Source: Brettanomyces bruxellensis (taxonomy: Eukaryota; Ascomycota; Pichiomycetes; Pichiales; Pichiaceae). Taken from it: a DNA stretch of 64,000 nt. Shown piece by piece: positions 31,187 to 40,808 of the stretch. Each line of letters begins with the position of its first letter. The first letter of the stretch is position 1. The translations under genes were made by a program, and so were the position numbers. The notes below the pieces were generated by a model. The model was not told where the DNA came from, made no database searches, and was given only the letters and a program-made list of their open reading frames with translations. The stretch covers positions 2,051,001 through 2,115,000 of the forward strand of contig NC_054690.1 of NCBI RefSeq assembly GCF_011074885.1, in the 5' to 3' direction.

Positions 31187-32179
31187 ATGTCGTTCGACCC
31201 GGATGCACAGCCGTACTTCGACAAGCAGAAGGACCGCCGTGTGTGTTTCATAACGGGGGGAAACTCAGGTTTGGGATTCTACACAGTATTGCACCTGTAT
31301 CTACATGGATACATAGTGTACATAGCAGGGAGGAACAGGCAACGGGTGGAGGTGGCAATGAAGAAGCTCCGGAGCGAGGCGCTCATCCGGCGAGCGAATC
31401 AGAACGCACACGAGTTGGAAAACAGGCATCTAGGAGAGTTGAAGTTTGTCGAGTTGGATCTCTGCAAGCTCAAATCGGTGGAGCACGGGGTGGTGCAGTT
31501 CAAGAGGCAGGAAAAGCGGCTAGACCTGCTGATTCTGAACGCCGGGATCATGGCTGTGCCGTACGGGAAGACGAAGGATGGCTTTGAGGTGCAGTTGCAG
31601 ACAAATTACATTTCACATTTCCTCATAGCCGACCGACTAGTCGAATTAATGCAGGATCCAGACGTGGTGAAGGACCCACGCATCATCTATCTTTCGTCCG
31701 TGGGCCATTGGTTCACGCCGTTCCCATTTAAGCTCTCGTGGCAGTACAATTACTGGCCAAATATCGTTTTTACGTGGTTTCGGTACGGGATGGCGAAAAC
31801 TGCCGGCATCCAGATGATCCGGTCGCTTTGCAAGCGGCACTCGAACATCCTGTGCGTGGCGGTGCACCCCGGATTTGTGATGAACACGAATCTTTTCAGC
31901 CACTTCACCCGGCTCCCGATAATCGGATTATTCTTCTGGGTCATGTTTCAGATCTTCGGGTGGCTTTTTGGTGTTTCCAACGAGGAAGGCTCGTATTCAA
32001 CACTTCGATGCGGGCTTGGTGCTGATCTCACTGCTGCAAAGGATAACGGAAAGTACTTTGCGACGTTTGGAGTGCAGGAAAAGCCAAGTTGGACTGCACG
32101 CAACATTGATTATGCCTGTGAAAGCTGGGCGTGGACCGTCCAGGAGTTGAGGAAGAGGGGGCACGAGATTGGGAACTGA
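31187..32179 (+). CDS. ENV9: Short-chain dehydrogenase, Env9-like (lipid-droplet oxidoreductase)
   Basis: From the ATG at 31187 the protein is 330 residues, the same length as S. cerevisiae Env9. An upstream in-frame extension has no ATG. It is a classical SDR with a Rossmann fold: cofactor motif TGGNSGLG at 23-30, NAG at 118-120, catalytic Ser at 170-171 (YLSS), and Tyr200-x3-Lys204 (YGMAK). A hydrophobic hairpin near 240-260 (LPIIGLFFWVMFQIFGWLFG) suits the lipid-droplet membrane association known for Env9. The substrate is not evident; reduction of a lipid ketone or aldehyde is an inference. Retinol-dehydrogenase-like SDRs of the same subfamily are the main alternative. Confidence 0.72.
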   Translation: MSFDPDAQPYFDKQKDRRVCFITGGNSGLGFYTVLHLYLHGYIVYIAGRNRQRVEVAMKKLRSEALIRRANQNAHELENRHLGELKFVELDLCKLKSVEHGVVQFKRQEKRLDLLILNAGIMAVPYGKTKDGFEVQLQTNYISHFLIADRLVELMQDPDVVKDPRIIYLSSVGHWFTPFPFKLSWQYNYWPNIVFTWFRYGMAKTAGIQMIRSLCKRHSNILCVAVHPGFVMNTNLFSHFTRLPIIGLFFWVMFQIFGWLFGVSNEEGSYSTLRCGLGADLTAAKDNGKYFATFGVQEKPSWTARNIDYACESWAWTVQELRKRGHEIGN

Positions 32180-33079
32180 TCTGCCTGATCTGCCTGATTT
32201 GTGTTATTGGATTTGCGCGTTTTTGCTATTGAAATTGGTGTGCTATTAAGTTACACACTCTTGCTTGCTCTTTCTATTGCTATGCTATTACTATGCTTTT
32301 GCTATTCTATTCAGTGCGCGAAATGTAGCTGCAAAGTCGTAATTTGAACCTGCCATGATTTCGATTGCTCATGTATTAAAGTTGCAACGTAGGGATGTGA
32401 TGCTAAGTTAAATGATCTTATCGTAAGTATAAATATCAATACTGAGCAATAACATGCTGTGAAGTGTAGATGAGCACAGTCACTGATGATACATAAAATA
32501 TAAACAATTAGTCCTGGTTGCTACCAATCATAATTACCAATACCTGCTACAAGTCTAACTCTGGACAATCTGCCAAGAAGTAGTGCTGTACATGATCTCT
32601 GAGATATTGATTTGGGTGCACTTTCGTAGCCTTGAACATATTTGGTACCATAATCTTAGATGCACACAATTGCAATCATGAATTGACCGTTGAAATTGGT
32701 ACACCTATATGTTCATGTATCTGTAAATGTGACAGTACAGTGTAAACAGTTCCACTAACTCATATATTGATAATCATGGATATTAATTGTCTGTTGATCT
32801 ACAAGGTTCAAATTCAAATAATCGGACCTGAATGCATAGTTAGCATTGGTGCGCAATCATGGATACGCTGTCAAATATTTAAAACGATGGATGAATTAGA
32901 TCCAGCAATAGATGAGGTGATAGATATACAGAGTTATTATTGCCATTGAGTATAATACATCGAGTTAGACAGAAGTTGCTGTAGTATGTGAACTTATATG
33001 GGGTACAGACAAATTGAAGACCAAGGAATAGTCGAATAACCAAAAGATACATGTGGTAGTATGGTGAGCAGGGAATTCA

Positions 33080-33800
33080 AATAGTCTTTCATGAAGTAGT
33101 TAAATGATACATTGACCTTGAATGATAGAGTCAGTTGTATACCAATCAAGAAACTACTCATTAAAGTCATCCTCATACACATACTCTGGAATAATCCTGA
33201 ATGATAGAGTCAGTCATATATATTTTCATGATCTAGATTATACCTTAAAGTCATGCATCCACCCTTCTCATGAATATGCTTCAAAACAATCTTGGATGCA
33301 TATAGTAAAGTCTATCCTTCCAAAGTACATCAACCAGCTGAGCTAGCAATAACGAAATCCTCTCTAATAAGGTGACTCTTTACCATTATGGATATGCAGT
33401 GTAGATATTACTCCTTAAAGTCATGAGTATACATAGTATACATAGTATACATAGAGTGTGCATGGAGTATACATAAAGTAATGCACAACCAAGTATATTA
33501 AATGAATCAAAACACCTTAAGTGATAGATGTAGCGGAGATAGATAGAGTACATGGATACAGTAAAAGGTATAGTAGACAGGCACAATAAACATATAGTGA
33601 AGAAGCGTTACATACTGCTTTATACATACTTAGTGGATATATATATACCGATTACCAGTTACATACTATATCTTTGATGAATAAGCAGTGTAGATATATT
33701 CCCCTAATGGTGATCAAGATTTCCATCAATATGCTCAGGAATAAACACCTTGGATGATAGAGTCACATCTAACCTTCATCTAGATAATACTCGATAGTCA
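33080..33800. repeat. degenerate long-period repeat containing GATAGAGTCA and TTAAAGTCAT
   Basis: AATGATAGAGTCAGT occurs at about 33121 and 33201, with a relative at about 33754. TTAAAGTCAT occurs at about 33161, 33244 and 33413. The first copies are spaced about 80 bp apart. Palindromic AGTATACAT units (three or more) lie at about 33427-33475. The array is heavily decayed. Confidence 0.6.
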
Positions 33801-34090
33801 CACCTCTATAGATATTACTCCTTACTCACACCTATACTTCTAAATTCAGATATCACTCGTTAGTCACACCAAGACTTCGAACCTAAATGCTACTCCTTAG
33901 TCACACCTACATCTCTAAATCTAGACACTATTCTAGTACTGTAAATCTAAATATTACTTCACCTCTAAATCTAGATACTATCCTAGTCCTAAATCCAAAT
34001 ACCATACCAGTCCTCTAAGTCTAAATACCACTCCCTAATCATCTAAAGTTACTAAGTTACTAAGTTACTAAGTTACTAAGCCACTACACA
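33780..34090. repeat. degenerate repeats ending in a 9-bp TTACTAAGT array
   Basis: Imperfect units such as TACTCCTTAGTCACACCT and CTCTAAATCTAGATACTATC recur from about 33780. They end with TTACTAAGT repeated about four times (about 34046-34080), immediately 3' of the CDC60 stop codon. Confidence 0.7.
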
Positions 34091-34134
34091 CACACAACAG
34101 ATAAAACATAGATTAGTGCAAACAAAAAGCAGAA

Positions 34135-37100
34135 TCAGGCGACATTCCTGATCTGGACGCCCGGGTTGCCCGGAGTAGCGTTCTGGATGGACTTGGCCCG
34201 TGGAAGGTCGACCTGGGCGCCGGAACTGACGTCGGTTCCGACGGAATCGCCGTTGTTGAAGAACACGGCGTGGATGGAGGCCACGGAGACCTGGGCAGGG
34301 GCCCGTTTTAGAACCGGCAAGGTGAGCTTGACGGCCCGGATCTCGTCGAAGGAGAGTTCACGGTTGAAGACCTCGTCAGGTGGAGAGACATCCAACTGCT
34401 TCTTGAGCACGCTGACGAAAGGCATGACCTTCTTCATGTCGCGACCATCGACGTGGCCGCGGACCTGCTTCATGTCGACGATGTGGCACTTGTCGAAAAT
34501 CTGGCGGACGATCTCGACGTACTTGTCCTGCCAGTCGGGGAAAGTGCGGGCGATGAAGAGCGTGACGTCGACGGGACGATTGACGTCGACATCGACCTGC
34601 TTCCCCTTCTTCTTCTTCTTCAACGACTGGATTTCAGCCTCTCGAATCGACCGCTGAAGCCGCCGGACGTACTCGAGCTCCTCGGAGATGGATTTGGACA
34701 CGGGGGCCGCGTGGGTTGGCCAGCGGGCCGTGTGGATGGACCCGGTGTGGCCGGCGATCTCCCGGTAGAGGTAGTCGGCGAAGTGTGGGGTGACGGGCGA
34801 GAGCATGAGGGCCAAAGTCTCGATGTACTTGGCGACCAGGTCGCGGTGCATGCCGCCGTACAAGGCAGAGACCTCGCGGTAGTAGTCTCGGGCGTAGTGG
34901 TAGTCGAAGAAGCCGCTCTTCAAGGCCAACTTGTAGTGCGTGGCCTTGTAGTGGGCGAAGGTCTCGTCGATCAACTGGTTCATCTCGTTGTCGAACGCCG
35001 TGTCGAAGAAGTTGTAGTCGCCGGTTCTCAAGCTGGCCTCGCTGCTCTTCATGGTCTCGCACCACTCCTTGAGGTTGTACAACCGCAAGATGGCCGCGTT
35101 TGCGTTGCTCTCGTCGAAGTTGGCGTCCTCAACGGAGTCCCCGGCATCTGCTAGGGCCACACGCGAGGCATCAGCACCGAACTTGGCCACCAACTGGGCC
35201 AAAGTCCGGAAGTTTCCGGTGGACTTGGACATCTTGGCATTGTTGAGCATCAAGTGGCCGTTGCAGCGGATACCCGTGGGCCAGAACTGCCGCCGGAATA
35301 GCGCTACGTTCGTGTAGATGTAGAAAGTCAAGTGGTTGGGGATCAAGTCCTTGCCGGAGATCGACTCGTCGAGCGGGTAGAAGTACTCGAACTCACGCCT
35401 CATCCGGTCCAACTTGGCCCTCGGGATGTCCGAAACAACCTCGTCCCGCCGGCAGAACACGTAGTCCCACACGTCGTCGGTCATCTGGTCGGCCGAGATG
35501 TCCAAGAGGCCCCTTTCGCGGCCATATATGTCGCGGTGCAACAGGTGGCAGATCGTGTAGTAGGCCTGGTACACGGTCGAGTCCGAGAGCGACTCCACGA
35601 GGTACTTCTGGTCCCAGGGGATCCGCGTGCCCAACCCGTACGTTCTGGAGAGTGCCCAGTTCTTCAACCAGTCGAACACTCCTTCAAACGCGTTCTTCGT
35701 GTCCGGAGCGTACGTGTTCATCTTCTGCAAGCAGGCCACAGCCTGCTGCTTCCAGTTCTTCTCGCCGTAGTCGAGGTACCACTGGTCCTCGAGCGAGACA
35801 ATGCACGAGTCACCGGACCGCGACATCACGGCCTTCTCCGGCTCGTTGTACACGAACGCGAGGCCTGCGTCCACGAGGTCCTTCTTGACCTTGGGCTTGG
35901 CATCCTCGACCTTCATGCCCTGGTACTTGCCCTTCAAAAGCACCCCGTTGTAGTAGCCCTCCTTGTAGGCGAGTGTCTTGGCCTCGGCCAACTGCTGCGT
36001 GTCCTTGGGCGAGTGGATCTTCAACTTCTCCACGAGCGTCTTCGCACACATATCGCCGTACTTGTCGGTTCTGACGATGCTGATGGGGTCCTCGACGACC
36101 CAGTCCCGGTCGATTCCGTGGTACTCGGGCTTGTTGAGCAAGTCTCTCGTGGTCACAAAGTCGTCTGGCGAGTCCGATGGCACACAAGTCACCACCCCCG
36201 TGCCCTTGGACTCCAGGATCGTCTCCATGGGGAGCACCCGGAGCGTTTTGAGCGGTGTCAACGGTGCGTGGATCTTCGAGCCAACGAGCAGGTCGCCGTT
36301 CACCAAAAGAGCCTCCTTGTAGTCTCCCCGGCGAGGAGTGATCTCCTGGTAGCTCATGTTCTTGAACGAGCGCCGCGTGCAGATGAAGAACTCGCCGTGG
36401 CCCATGTCAAAGAGCCCGTAGTCGATCTTGCGGGACACAAAGCAGCAAGTCTGGCCGTACATGGTCTCTGGCCGGAGTGTGGCCGCCACCAAGTACACCT
36501 TCTTGCCCTCCGGGTCGAACCCGTGCTCCCGGAGGTAGCCGAGCGCCCGGGCCGTGAACCCGGTGACCTCGATCTTGATCCCCGTGTACTCCTGCGGGAG
36601 AACTCCCTCCCCGGACTGCCGGTCGTGGTCCATACACGGCTGGCCATCCTTCACAGAGTAGATCGTGTACCGCTTGCCGAACTTGATCTTGCCCAGCTCC
36701 TTCAACCGGTTCATCTGCCACTGCACAAACCGGTTGTAGTACGGGTTCACGTCCGTGGTCACCATCGACCGCCGCCAATCGACCCGGCCGCCCAGCATGG
36801 TCACGTGCTTCTTCACCAGCGGTGGGAAGTACTCCAACCAGTGCTTGGGGTCCGCAAACTGCTTGATCTCCTCCTTCGGCACGCCCAACTGCTCCATGAT
36901 CTCAAACTGGAACTTCGCTCTTCCTGCCTTCTCCTTGACCTTCGACTTCTTCGCCGTGAACTTCGTCACGTCCTCGTGCTGCCCGGTCTCCTTTTTCATC
37001 TGTTCTTCCTTCTTTTTCCGCTCGTCCTCCTCCTTCAACGCCTTCTCCTCCTCCTCCTTCGACGGTGCCCGCTCAAAGTTCTCCCCGAACATCTCCATTT

Positions 37101-37464
37101 CCCGCTTCAACTTGTCTGCTGAGGCGAGGATCGGCATTCCTGTGCAGTGGAATCCCAAGGGGAACAATGCCCTTTTCCCGCACAACCGCTCGAATCCCGT
37201 CGCAAAGTCCGCCTTCGAGTACGTGAACGCGTGCCCTGCATGGAGGACTCCGTTCATGTACGGGTACGCCATGCTTGCGTACCATTTCGGGTAATCTTCA
37301 TGCAGCTTTTCCACCGATGTTCCGTACGGTTCTTCCTGCTCGCTTGGTGCATCCACTTCAAACGGCTTTTCTTTTGCCCAAATCGCCTGGTACTTCTTCT
37401 CGATTTCCACCAACGTATCTCTACGCGATGTATTTTCTTCTGGTGCTTCTTTTGCCTCTGCCAT
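34135..37464 (-). CDS. CDC60: Cytosolic leucyl-tRNA synthetase
   Basis: A 1109-residue class Ia aminoacyl-tRNA synthetase, slightly longer than S. cerevisiae Cdc60 (1090). It charges tRNA-Leu in the cytosol. The HIGH motif reads HAGH at 75-78 within YPYMNGVLHAGHAF. The CP1 editing domain shows the Thr-rich ATLRPETMYGQT and the GTGVVTCVPSDSPDDF segment with its editing-site Asp. KMSKS is intact near residue 740 (LNNAKMSKSTGNF). The eukaryotic C-terminal extension includes a KKKKKGKQ basic run. A charged insertion of KEEEEK type lies at about 130-180. The coding strand is markedly richer in G+C than the spacers, as expected for a highly expressed gene. The ATG at 37464 is the first of the frame. 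Confidence 0.97.
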   Translation of the reverse strand: MAEAKEAPEENTSRRDTLVEIEKKYQAIWAKEKPFEVDAPSEQEEPYGTSVEKLHEDYPKWYASMAYPYMNGVLHAGHAFTYSKADFATGFERLCGKRALFPLGFHCTGMPILASADKLKREMEMFGENFERAPSKEEEEKALKEEDERKKKEEQMKKETGQHEDVTKFTAKKSKVKEKAGRAKFQFEIMEQLGVPKEEIKQFADPKHWLEYFPPLVKKHVTMLGGRVDWRRSMVTTDVNPYYNRFVQWQMNRLKELGKIKFGKRYTIYSVKDGQPCMDHDRQSGEGVLPQEYTGIKIEVTGFTARALGYLREHGFDPEGKKVYLVAATLRPETMYGQTCCFVSRKIDYGLFDMGHGEFFICTRRSFKNMSYQEITPRRGDYKEALLVNGDLLVGSKIHAPLTPLKTLRVLPMETILESKGTGVVTCVPSDSPDDFVTTRDLLNKPEYHGIDRDWVVEDPISIVRTDKYGDMCAKTLVEKLKIHSPKDTQQLAEAKTLAYKEGYYNGVLLKGKYQGMKVEDAKPKVKKDLVDAGLAFVYNEPEKAVMSRSGDSCIVSLEDQWYLDYGEKNWKQQAVACLQKMNTYAPDTKNAFEGVFDWLKNWALSRTYGLGTRIPWDQKYLVESLSDSTVYQAYYTICHLLHRDIYGRERGLLDISADQMTDDVWDYVFCRRDEVVSDIPRAKLDRMRREFEYFYPLDESISGKDLIPNHLTFYIYTNVALFRRQFWPTGIRCNGHLMLNNAKMSKSTGNFRTLAQLVAKFGADASRVALADAGDSVEDANFDESNANAAILRLYNLKEWCETMKSSEASLRTGDYNFFDTAFDNEMNQLIDETFAHYKATHYKLALKSGFFDYHYARDYYREVSALYGGMHRDLVAKYIETLALMLSPVTPHFADYLYREIAGHTGSIHTARWPTHAAPVSKSISEELEYVRRLQRSIREAEIQSLKKKKKGKQVDVDVNRPVDVTLFIARTFPDWQDKYVEIVRQIFDKCHIVDMKQVRGHVDGRDMKKVMPFVSVLKKQLDVSPPDEVFNRELSFDEIRAVKLTLPVLKRAPAQVSVASIHAVFFNNGDSVGTDVSSGAQVDLPRAKSIQNATPGNPGVQIRNVA

Positions 37465-37927
37465 TGTTGTCTGTGCTGGCCTCTGTGGCTTTTTGCACTT
37501 GCTCTAACCGTGACTCACACACCTGTTTTCGCTCTGCGAAAAACCTCCAAATTATACTCGCTGAAAAAGTTGGAAAAAAATTCCTCGAATCTGGAAATTT
37601 TTGTCCCTACTGAGTACTGTTAAATATTTTCACTGTAGTATTACGTGCTAAGTACTTTTTATTATCTCCACAATACACCTTCTACCTGCTCTCTTTTTGT
37701 TTTTACTTTCCTTTTATCTGCCTTTTCCTTCTTTTACCTGCCTTTCCCTTCTTTCACTCTCCTTGTTTTACTCCCCTAATTCACCCCTAATTCATATATC
37801 CCTCCTCCTAACCCTTTTGCCACTATTTCCGCGGCTCACTAAACGAATCTCATCTGACTCAAAAAAAAAAATTTCTCCGGACTGTTCATACGGAAAAACC
37901 CGTAACCTTCCACACAATGTCGTCGAC

Positions 37928-37941
37928 GCGTCGATCGACGC
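37928..37941. repeat. perfect 14-bp palindrome GCGTCGATCGACGC
   Basis: A GC-rich perfect palindrome stands in an A+T-rich spacer. Its 12-bp core CGTCGATCGACG also occurs at 9655-9666 and 41603-41614, with a one-mismatch copy at 52946-52957. Confidence 0.9.
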
Positions 37942-38138
37942 ACTTATAACGGAGCGTCCACTGCTGTCCATGAGTTGAGATTGGCCATAGCATGTACTGT
38001 ATGTAATTACGTCACCACTGCATCTAGTAGCCGTTACTTGATAAACCTATATTAATTACATTATTCAAACCTATAGCTACTACTTCAATGAACATATAGC
38101 CATTACCGGACCATTTGAATCTATATACAAGCATTCGT

Positions 38139-38262
38139 CATTCAACATTCATTATTCTTCATTCATCACTCATCTATCAATATTGATTCATCACTCGTCA
38201 CTTAACATTCAGCACTCAACATTCATCACTCAACATTCATTATTATTGATTCATTCATAACT
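38139..38262. repeat. degenerate repeat of ATTCATCACTCAAC type
   Basis: About eight imperfect copies of ATTCATCACTCAAC-like units abut the stop codon (38265) of the minus-strand unidentified gene. Confidence 0.8.
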
Positions 38263-38264
38263 CA

Positions 38265-40451
38265 TCAGCTCTTAGGCAAAAACTCAAAATCGTGCCTGAT
38301 AGCAGGCAACCCCTCGTTTTCAAGCCTGTAGTTTTCCAACTGCTTCCGGAAGTGGTACTGCCAGTGTTTGAGCTTTCGCTGCTTCTTTTCCAACCGAATC
38401 TCCGCATTCTTGCGTGTTCTTCTCTTTATCTTCAATCGCGCATTCATCTTTGATACCGTGTGCTTCTCCACATTCCTCATCTGGTAGTTAGACCTTGTCA
38501 AACCTGTCGGGAACTTTCCCTGAGTTCTCCACTCCACAAGTTGGCGAATTAACACACGGCCAAGCGAGTTTTCGTATCCCTCGTACTGCTTGCGCAACTT
38601 GCCAAGCATTATTTCGCCAGTTTTCTTGTCGTAGCTCAACTTGTAGACTGAATTTTCATAAACGACATTCCCCCAGATCCATTCCAGCAATATTTTGAAC
38701 CTGTACTGCGCATTTTCCATTGCTTCCACCTCACCATGCGACCCCCAACTCTGCAGATACTCCTCCAAGAACTGTGTGGTGTACTTGTGCACAGCTAAAA
38801 GCTTATAACGCTGGTTTCTCACGCCAATAATAAGCTGTGGAATGTGTCTGAGTTTGAGCCTGAATGTGCTTTCAAATAGCTTTTTCAGGAAGCCCGGACT
38901 GTTAATCCGCAAAAAATCAAGCATCTGTTTCTTGTCAATCTGCTTTTCATCCATCTGTTTCTTATCAATCTGCTTTCCGTCCATCTGCTTCTCATCCACC
39001 TGCTTATTCTTATATCGCGGCACTTTGCAAAGCATCGTTTCTACGTATGTCGAATGAACATCCTCTAGACCCTGCTTATCATCACCAGAGGCAACATAAT
39101 CCGTGTCGCACACATCCACCGGGTAGTCTACCAACGCCTTGAGATGCGATCCAGCAAAGGATACACCTGTCAAACTTTGAAATATGTGATAACCCTTCCT
39201 TGGACGGACATGCTCAGGCAAGTGTTTCCTGTCGGTCAAGCATTGGCGAAATTTCGATGCCGTATAGACGATTCTTAGCGGCACATCGCCATTGAAGCTG
39301 TTGCAGGCAAAGATCTGCCCTTCAAACTTGACCAAATCAACACATACTACTGATTGTCCAAGCAGTAAATCCTCAAAGAGCGACATCTGACCCACAATAT
39401 TGTACTCGCTTAGCTTTCTTTTGGCCTCAAACTTTTCGCTGTGCATCATCGTGCAAAGAGCCGGCATGCTGGGAGGCATCCCATCATTAAAATTCAACTT
39501 TTTGAAGCTTTTCATGCCGGTATATAGATCGTAGATCGGTTTCTTGCTCTTCGCATCGTAAAACGTGCTTGGAATCAGAAATTGCTTCAATCTGCTTCTG
39601 TCAAACCCCATCACTACTCGCGTGATCATCGAATAGTATCCAATCTCCTTCCAGCTGCAATTGCTGAACTCATTGCCATCAATAGACTTCATGTTCTGCA
39701 TTCTGAGCCGGAAACAGCTACTCATATCCTTTTTCATCATGGAATTCACCGATTTCTCCCTTTCTTTCTTGGCAAGCATCCAATTAGACAGGTTCTCCTG
39801 ATCTTCCTGCATATTCTCCTCTCGCTTAATCCTGTATTTATCCTTGAATCTCTTAATCTTCTTGTGCAAACGGCGTTCACCAAAAATAATGCCACTTCCC
39901 AACATAGTTTTTCCCTTCTGTGAATTTTGACCTCGCTTCTCGCTGTAATCTGCACTCCGAAAGCCTTTGAAATTGGACTTTTCTTTCCTTCTATAAATAT
40001 TTCTATCCCGATCTGCATGATTACATCTTTCATCTCTGTTATTCAGTATTTTATCACTGTTCTTCACTATTTCATCTCTGTTATTCAGTATTTCATCTTT
40101 TCTATTCAGTCTTTCATCTCTGTTCTTCACAATTTCATCACTTTTATTCAATCTTTCATCTTTCATCTTTATTCTTTCATCCCTAGCATATCGTATTTCA
40201 TCTTTAATACTTTCATTCTTGCCTCCTACCCCATCATATCCGCGGTTCAAATCTGACTTCCTCCCATCCAGCAGTCTGTATTTGCTATCACCACGAGTTT
40301 TCCCCTTTGTCTTGGACGTGATGCTCAAAACTCGACTCTTAAAGTTGGAGACCCCTATATTTGACGATCTCTTAAATGAAGAAAACGATGCTTTCAGGTT
40401 TAGCCGTTTCGAACAGTCACTCTTCACAGCCTGATTAATCAAAACAAGCAT
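38265..40451 (-). CDS. Unidentified basic protein, 728 residues
   Basis: I do not recognise this family. I chose the ATG at 40451; the frame is open slightly further upstream without an ATG. The N-terminal 45 residues are Lys/Ser-rich and nearly acid-free (LINQAVKSDCSKRLNLKASF), compatible with mitochondrial or nucleolar targeting. Residues of about 80-140 are a low-complexity tandem repeat of DEILNNRDEIVKN type. From about 200 the sequence looks globular (YDLYTGMKSFKKLNFNDG; LTGVSFAGSHLKALVDYP; IPQLIIGVRNQRYKLLAVH). It is interrupted by a KQMDEKQIDK repeat near residue 490. A basic C-terminal coiled region (KRRTRKNAEIRLEKKQRK) ends it. A good RRPE box upstream hints at co-regulation with ribosome-biogenesis genes. 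Mitochondrial RNA-metabolism proteins remain a possible alternative. Confidence 0.75.
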   Translation of the reverse strand: MLVLINQAVKSDCSKRLNLKASFSSFKRSSNIGVSNFKSRVLSITSKTKGKTRGDSKYRLLDGRKSDLNRGYDGVGGKNESIKDEIRYARDERIKMKDERLNKSDEIVKNRDERLNRKDEILNNRDEIVKNSDKILNNRDERCNHADRDRNIYRRKEKSNFKGFRSADYSEKRGQNSQKGKTMLGSGIIFGERRLHKKIKRFKDKYRIKREENMQEDQENLSNWMLAKKEREKSVNSMMKKDMSSCFRLRMQNMKSIDGNEFSNCSWKEIGYYSMITRVVMGFDRSRLKQFLIPSTFYDAKSKKPIYDLYTGMKSFKKLNFNDGMPPSMPALCTMMHSEKFEAKRKLSEYNIVGQMSLFEDLLLGQSVVCVDLVKFEGQIFACNSFNGDVPLRIVYTASKFRQCLTDRKHLPEHVRPRKGYHIFQSLTGVSFAGSHLKALVDYPVDVCDTDYVASGDDKQGLEDVHSTYVETMLCKVPRYKNKQVDEKQMDGKQIDKKQMDEKQIDKKQMLDFLRINSPGFLKKLFESTFRLKLRHIPQLIIGVRNQRYKLLAVHKYTTQFLEEYLQSWGSHGEVEAMENAQYRFKILLEWIWGNVVYENSVYKLSYDKKTGEIMLGKLRKQYEGYENSLGRVLIRQLVEWRTQGKFPTGLTRSNYQMRNVEKHTVSKMNARLKIKRRTRKNAEIRLEKKQRKLKHWQYHFRKQLENYRLENEGLPAIRHDFEFLPKS

Positions 40452-40559
40452 TTCACTGTTCACGAGAAGATTTCCTATCTTACTGCTTTCTATAGTGACG
40501 CTTCTGGTGGAATCGATAGAAAACCAAAAAGTATTCCGAATAAAGCTTATCGGGAGGCT

Positions 40560-40572
40560 GGAAATTTTTCAG
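40560..40572 (-). promoter_or_regulatory. RRPE box upstream of the unidentified 728-codon gene
   Basis: The minus strand reads CTGAAAAATTTCC, containing the ribosomal RNA processing element TGAAAAATTT, 109 bases before the start codon. RRPE (Stb3 site) marks ribosome-biogenesis promoters in yeasts. Confidence 0.5.
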
Positions 40573-40808
40573 TTGGCGCGGCAAATATTCTTGATAATTT
40601 TGATATGATTACCTATTTCTATTTTGCTTCTTGCATCTATTCATTTCTTACTACACTTCTCATATTCATTTTTATTCCAGACATATACACTAATACCTCC
40701 CAAATTCATTTCCAGTCCACTTCTTTACATTTTCCGCATCCTTGTACTTCTCTCCATACAAAATTAAACTTTTTATCTATTTCATTATTAGCAAAGTATA
40801 TACTAACT

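Larger units (their letters stand above)
32180..34134. other. 1.95-kb convergent spacer without a recognisable gene
   Basis: Lies between the 3' ends of ENV9-like and CDC60. The right two thirds consist largely of degenerate repeats (listed separately). Frames are short and random-looking. Confidence 0.55.
37465..38264. other. 800-bp spacer upstream of CDC60 with a GC-rich palindrome
   Basis: Contains an RRPE-like GGAAATTTTTG near 37593, pyrimidine-rich sequence (37680-37850), a 14-bp palindrome (37928-37941) and a degenerate repeat at the right end. No gene is seen. Confidence 0.5.

Noticed and set aside
35332..37122. A 596-codon open frame on the + strand
   Set aside because: It is exactly antisense to CDC60 and results from that gene's G+C-rich codon use. 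The translation is Leu/Val/His-rich without family features.
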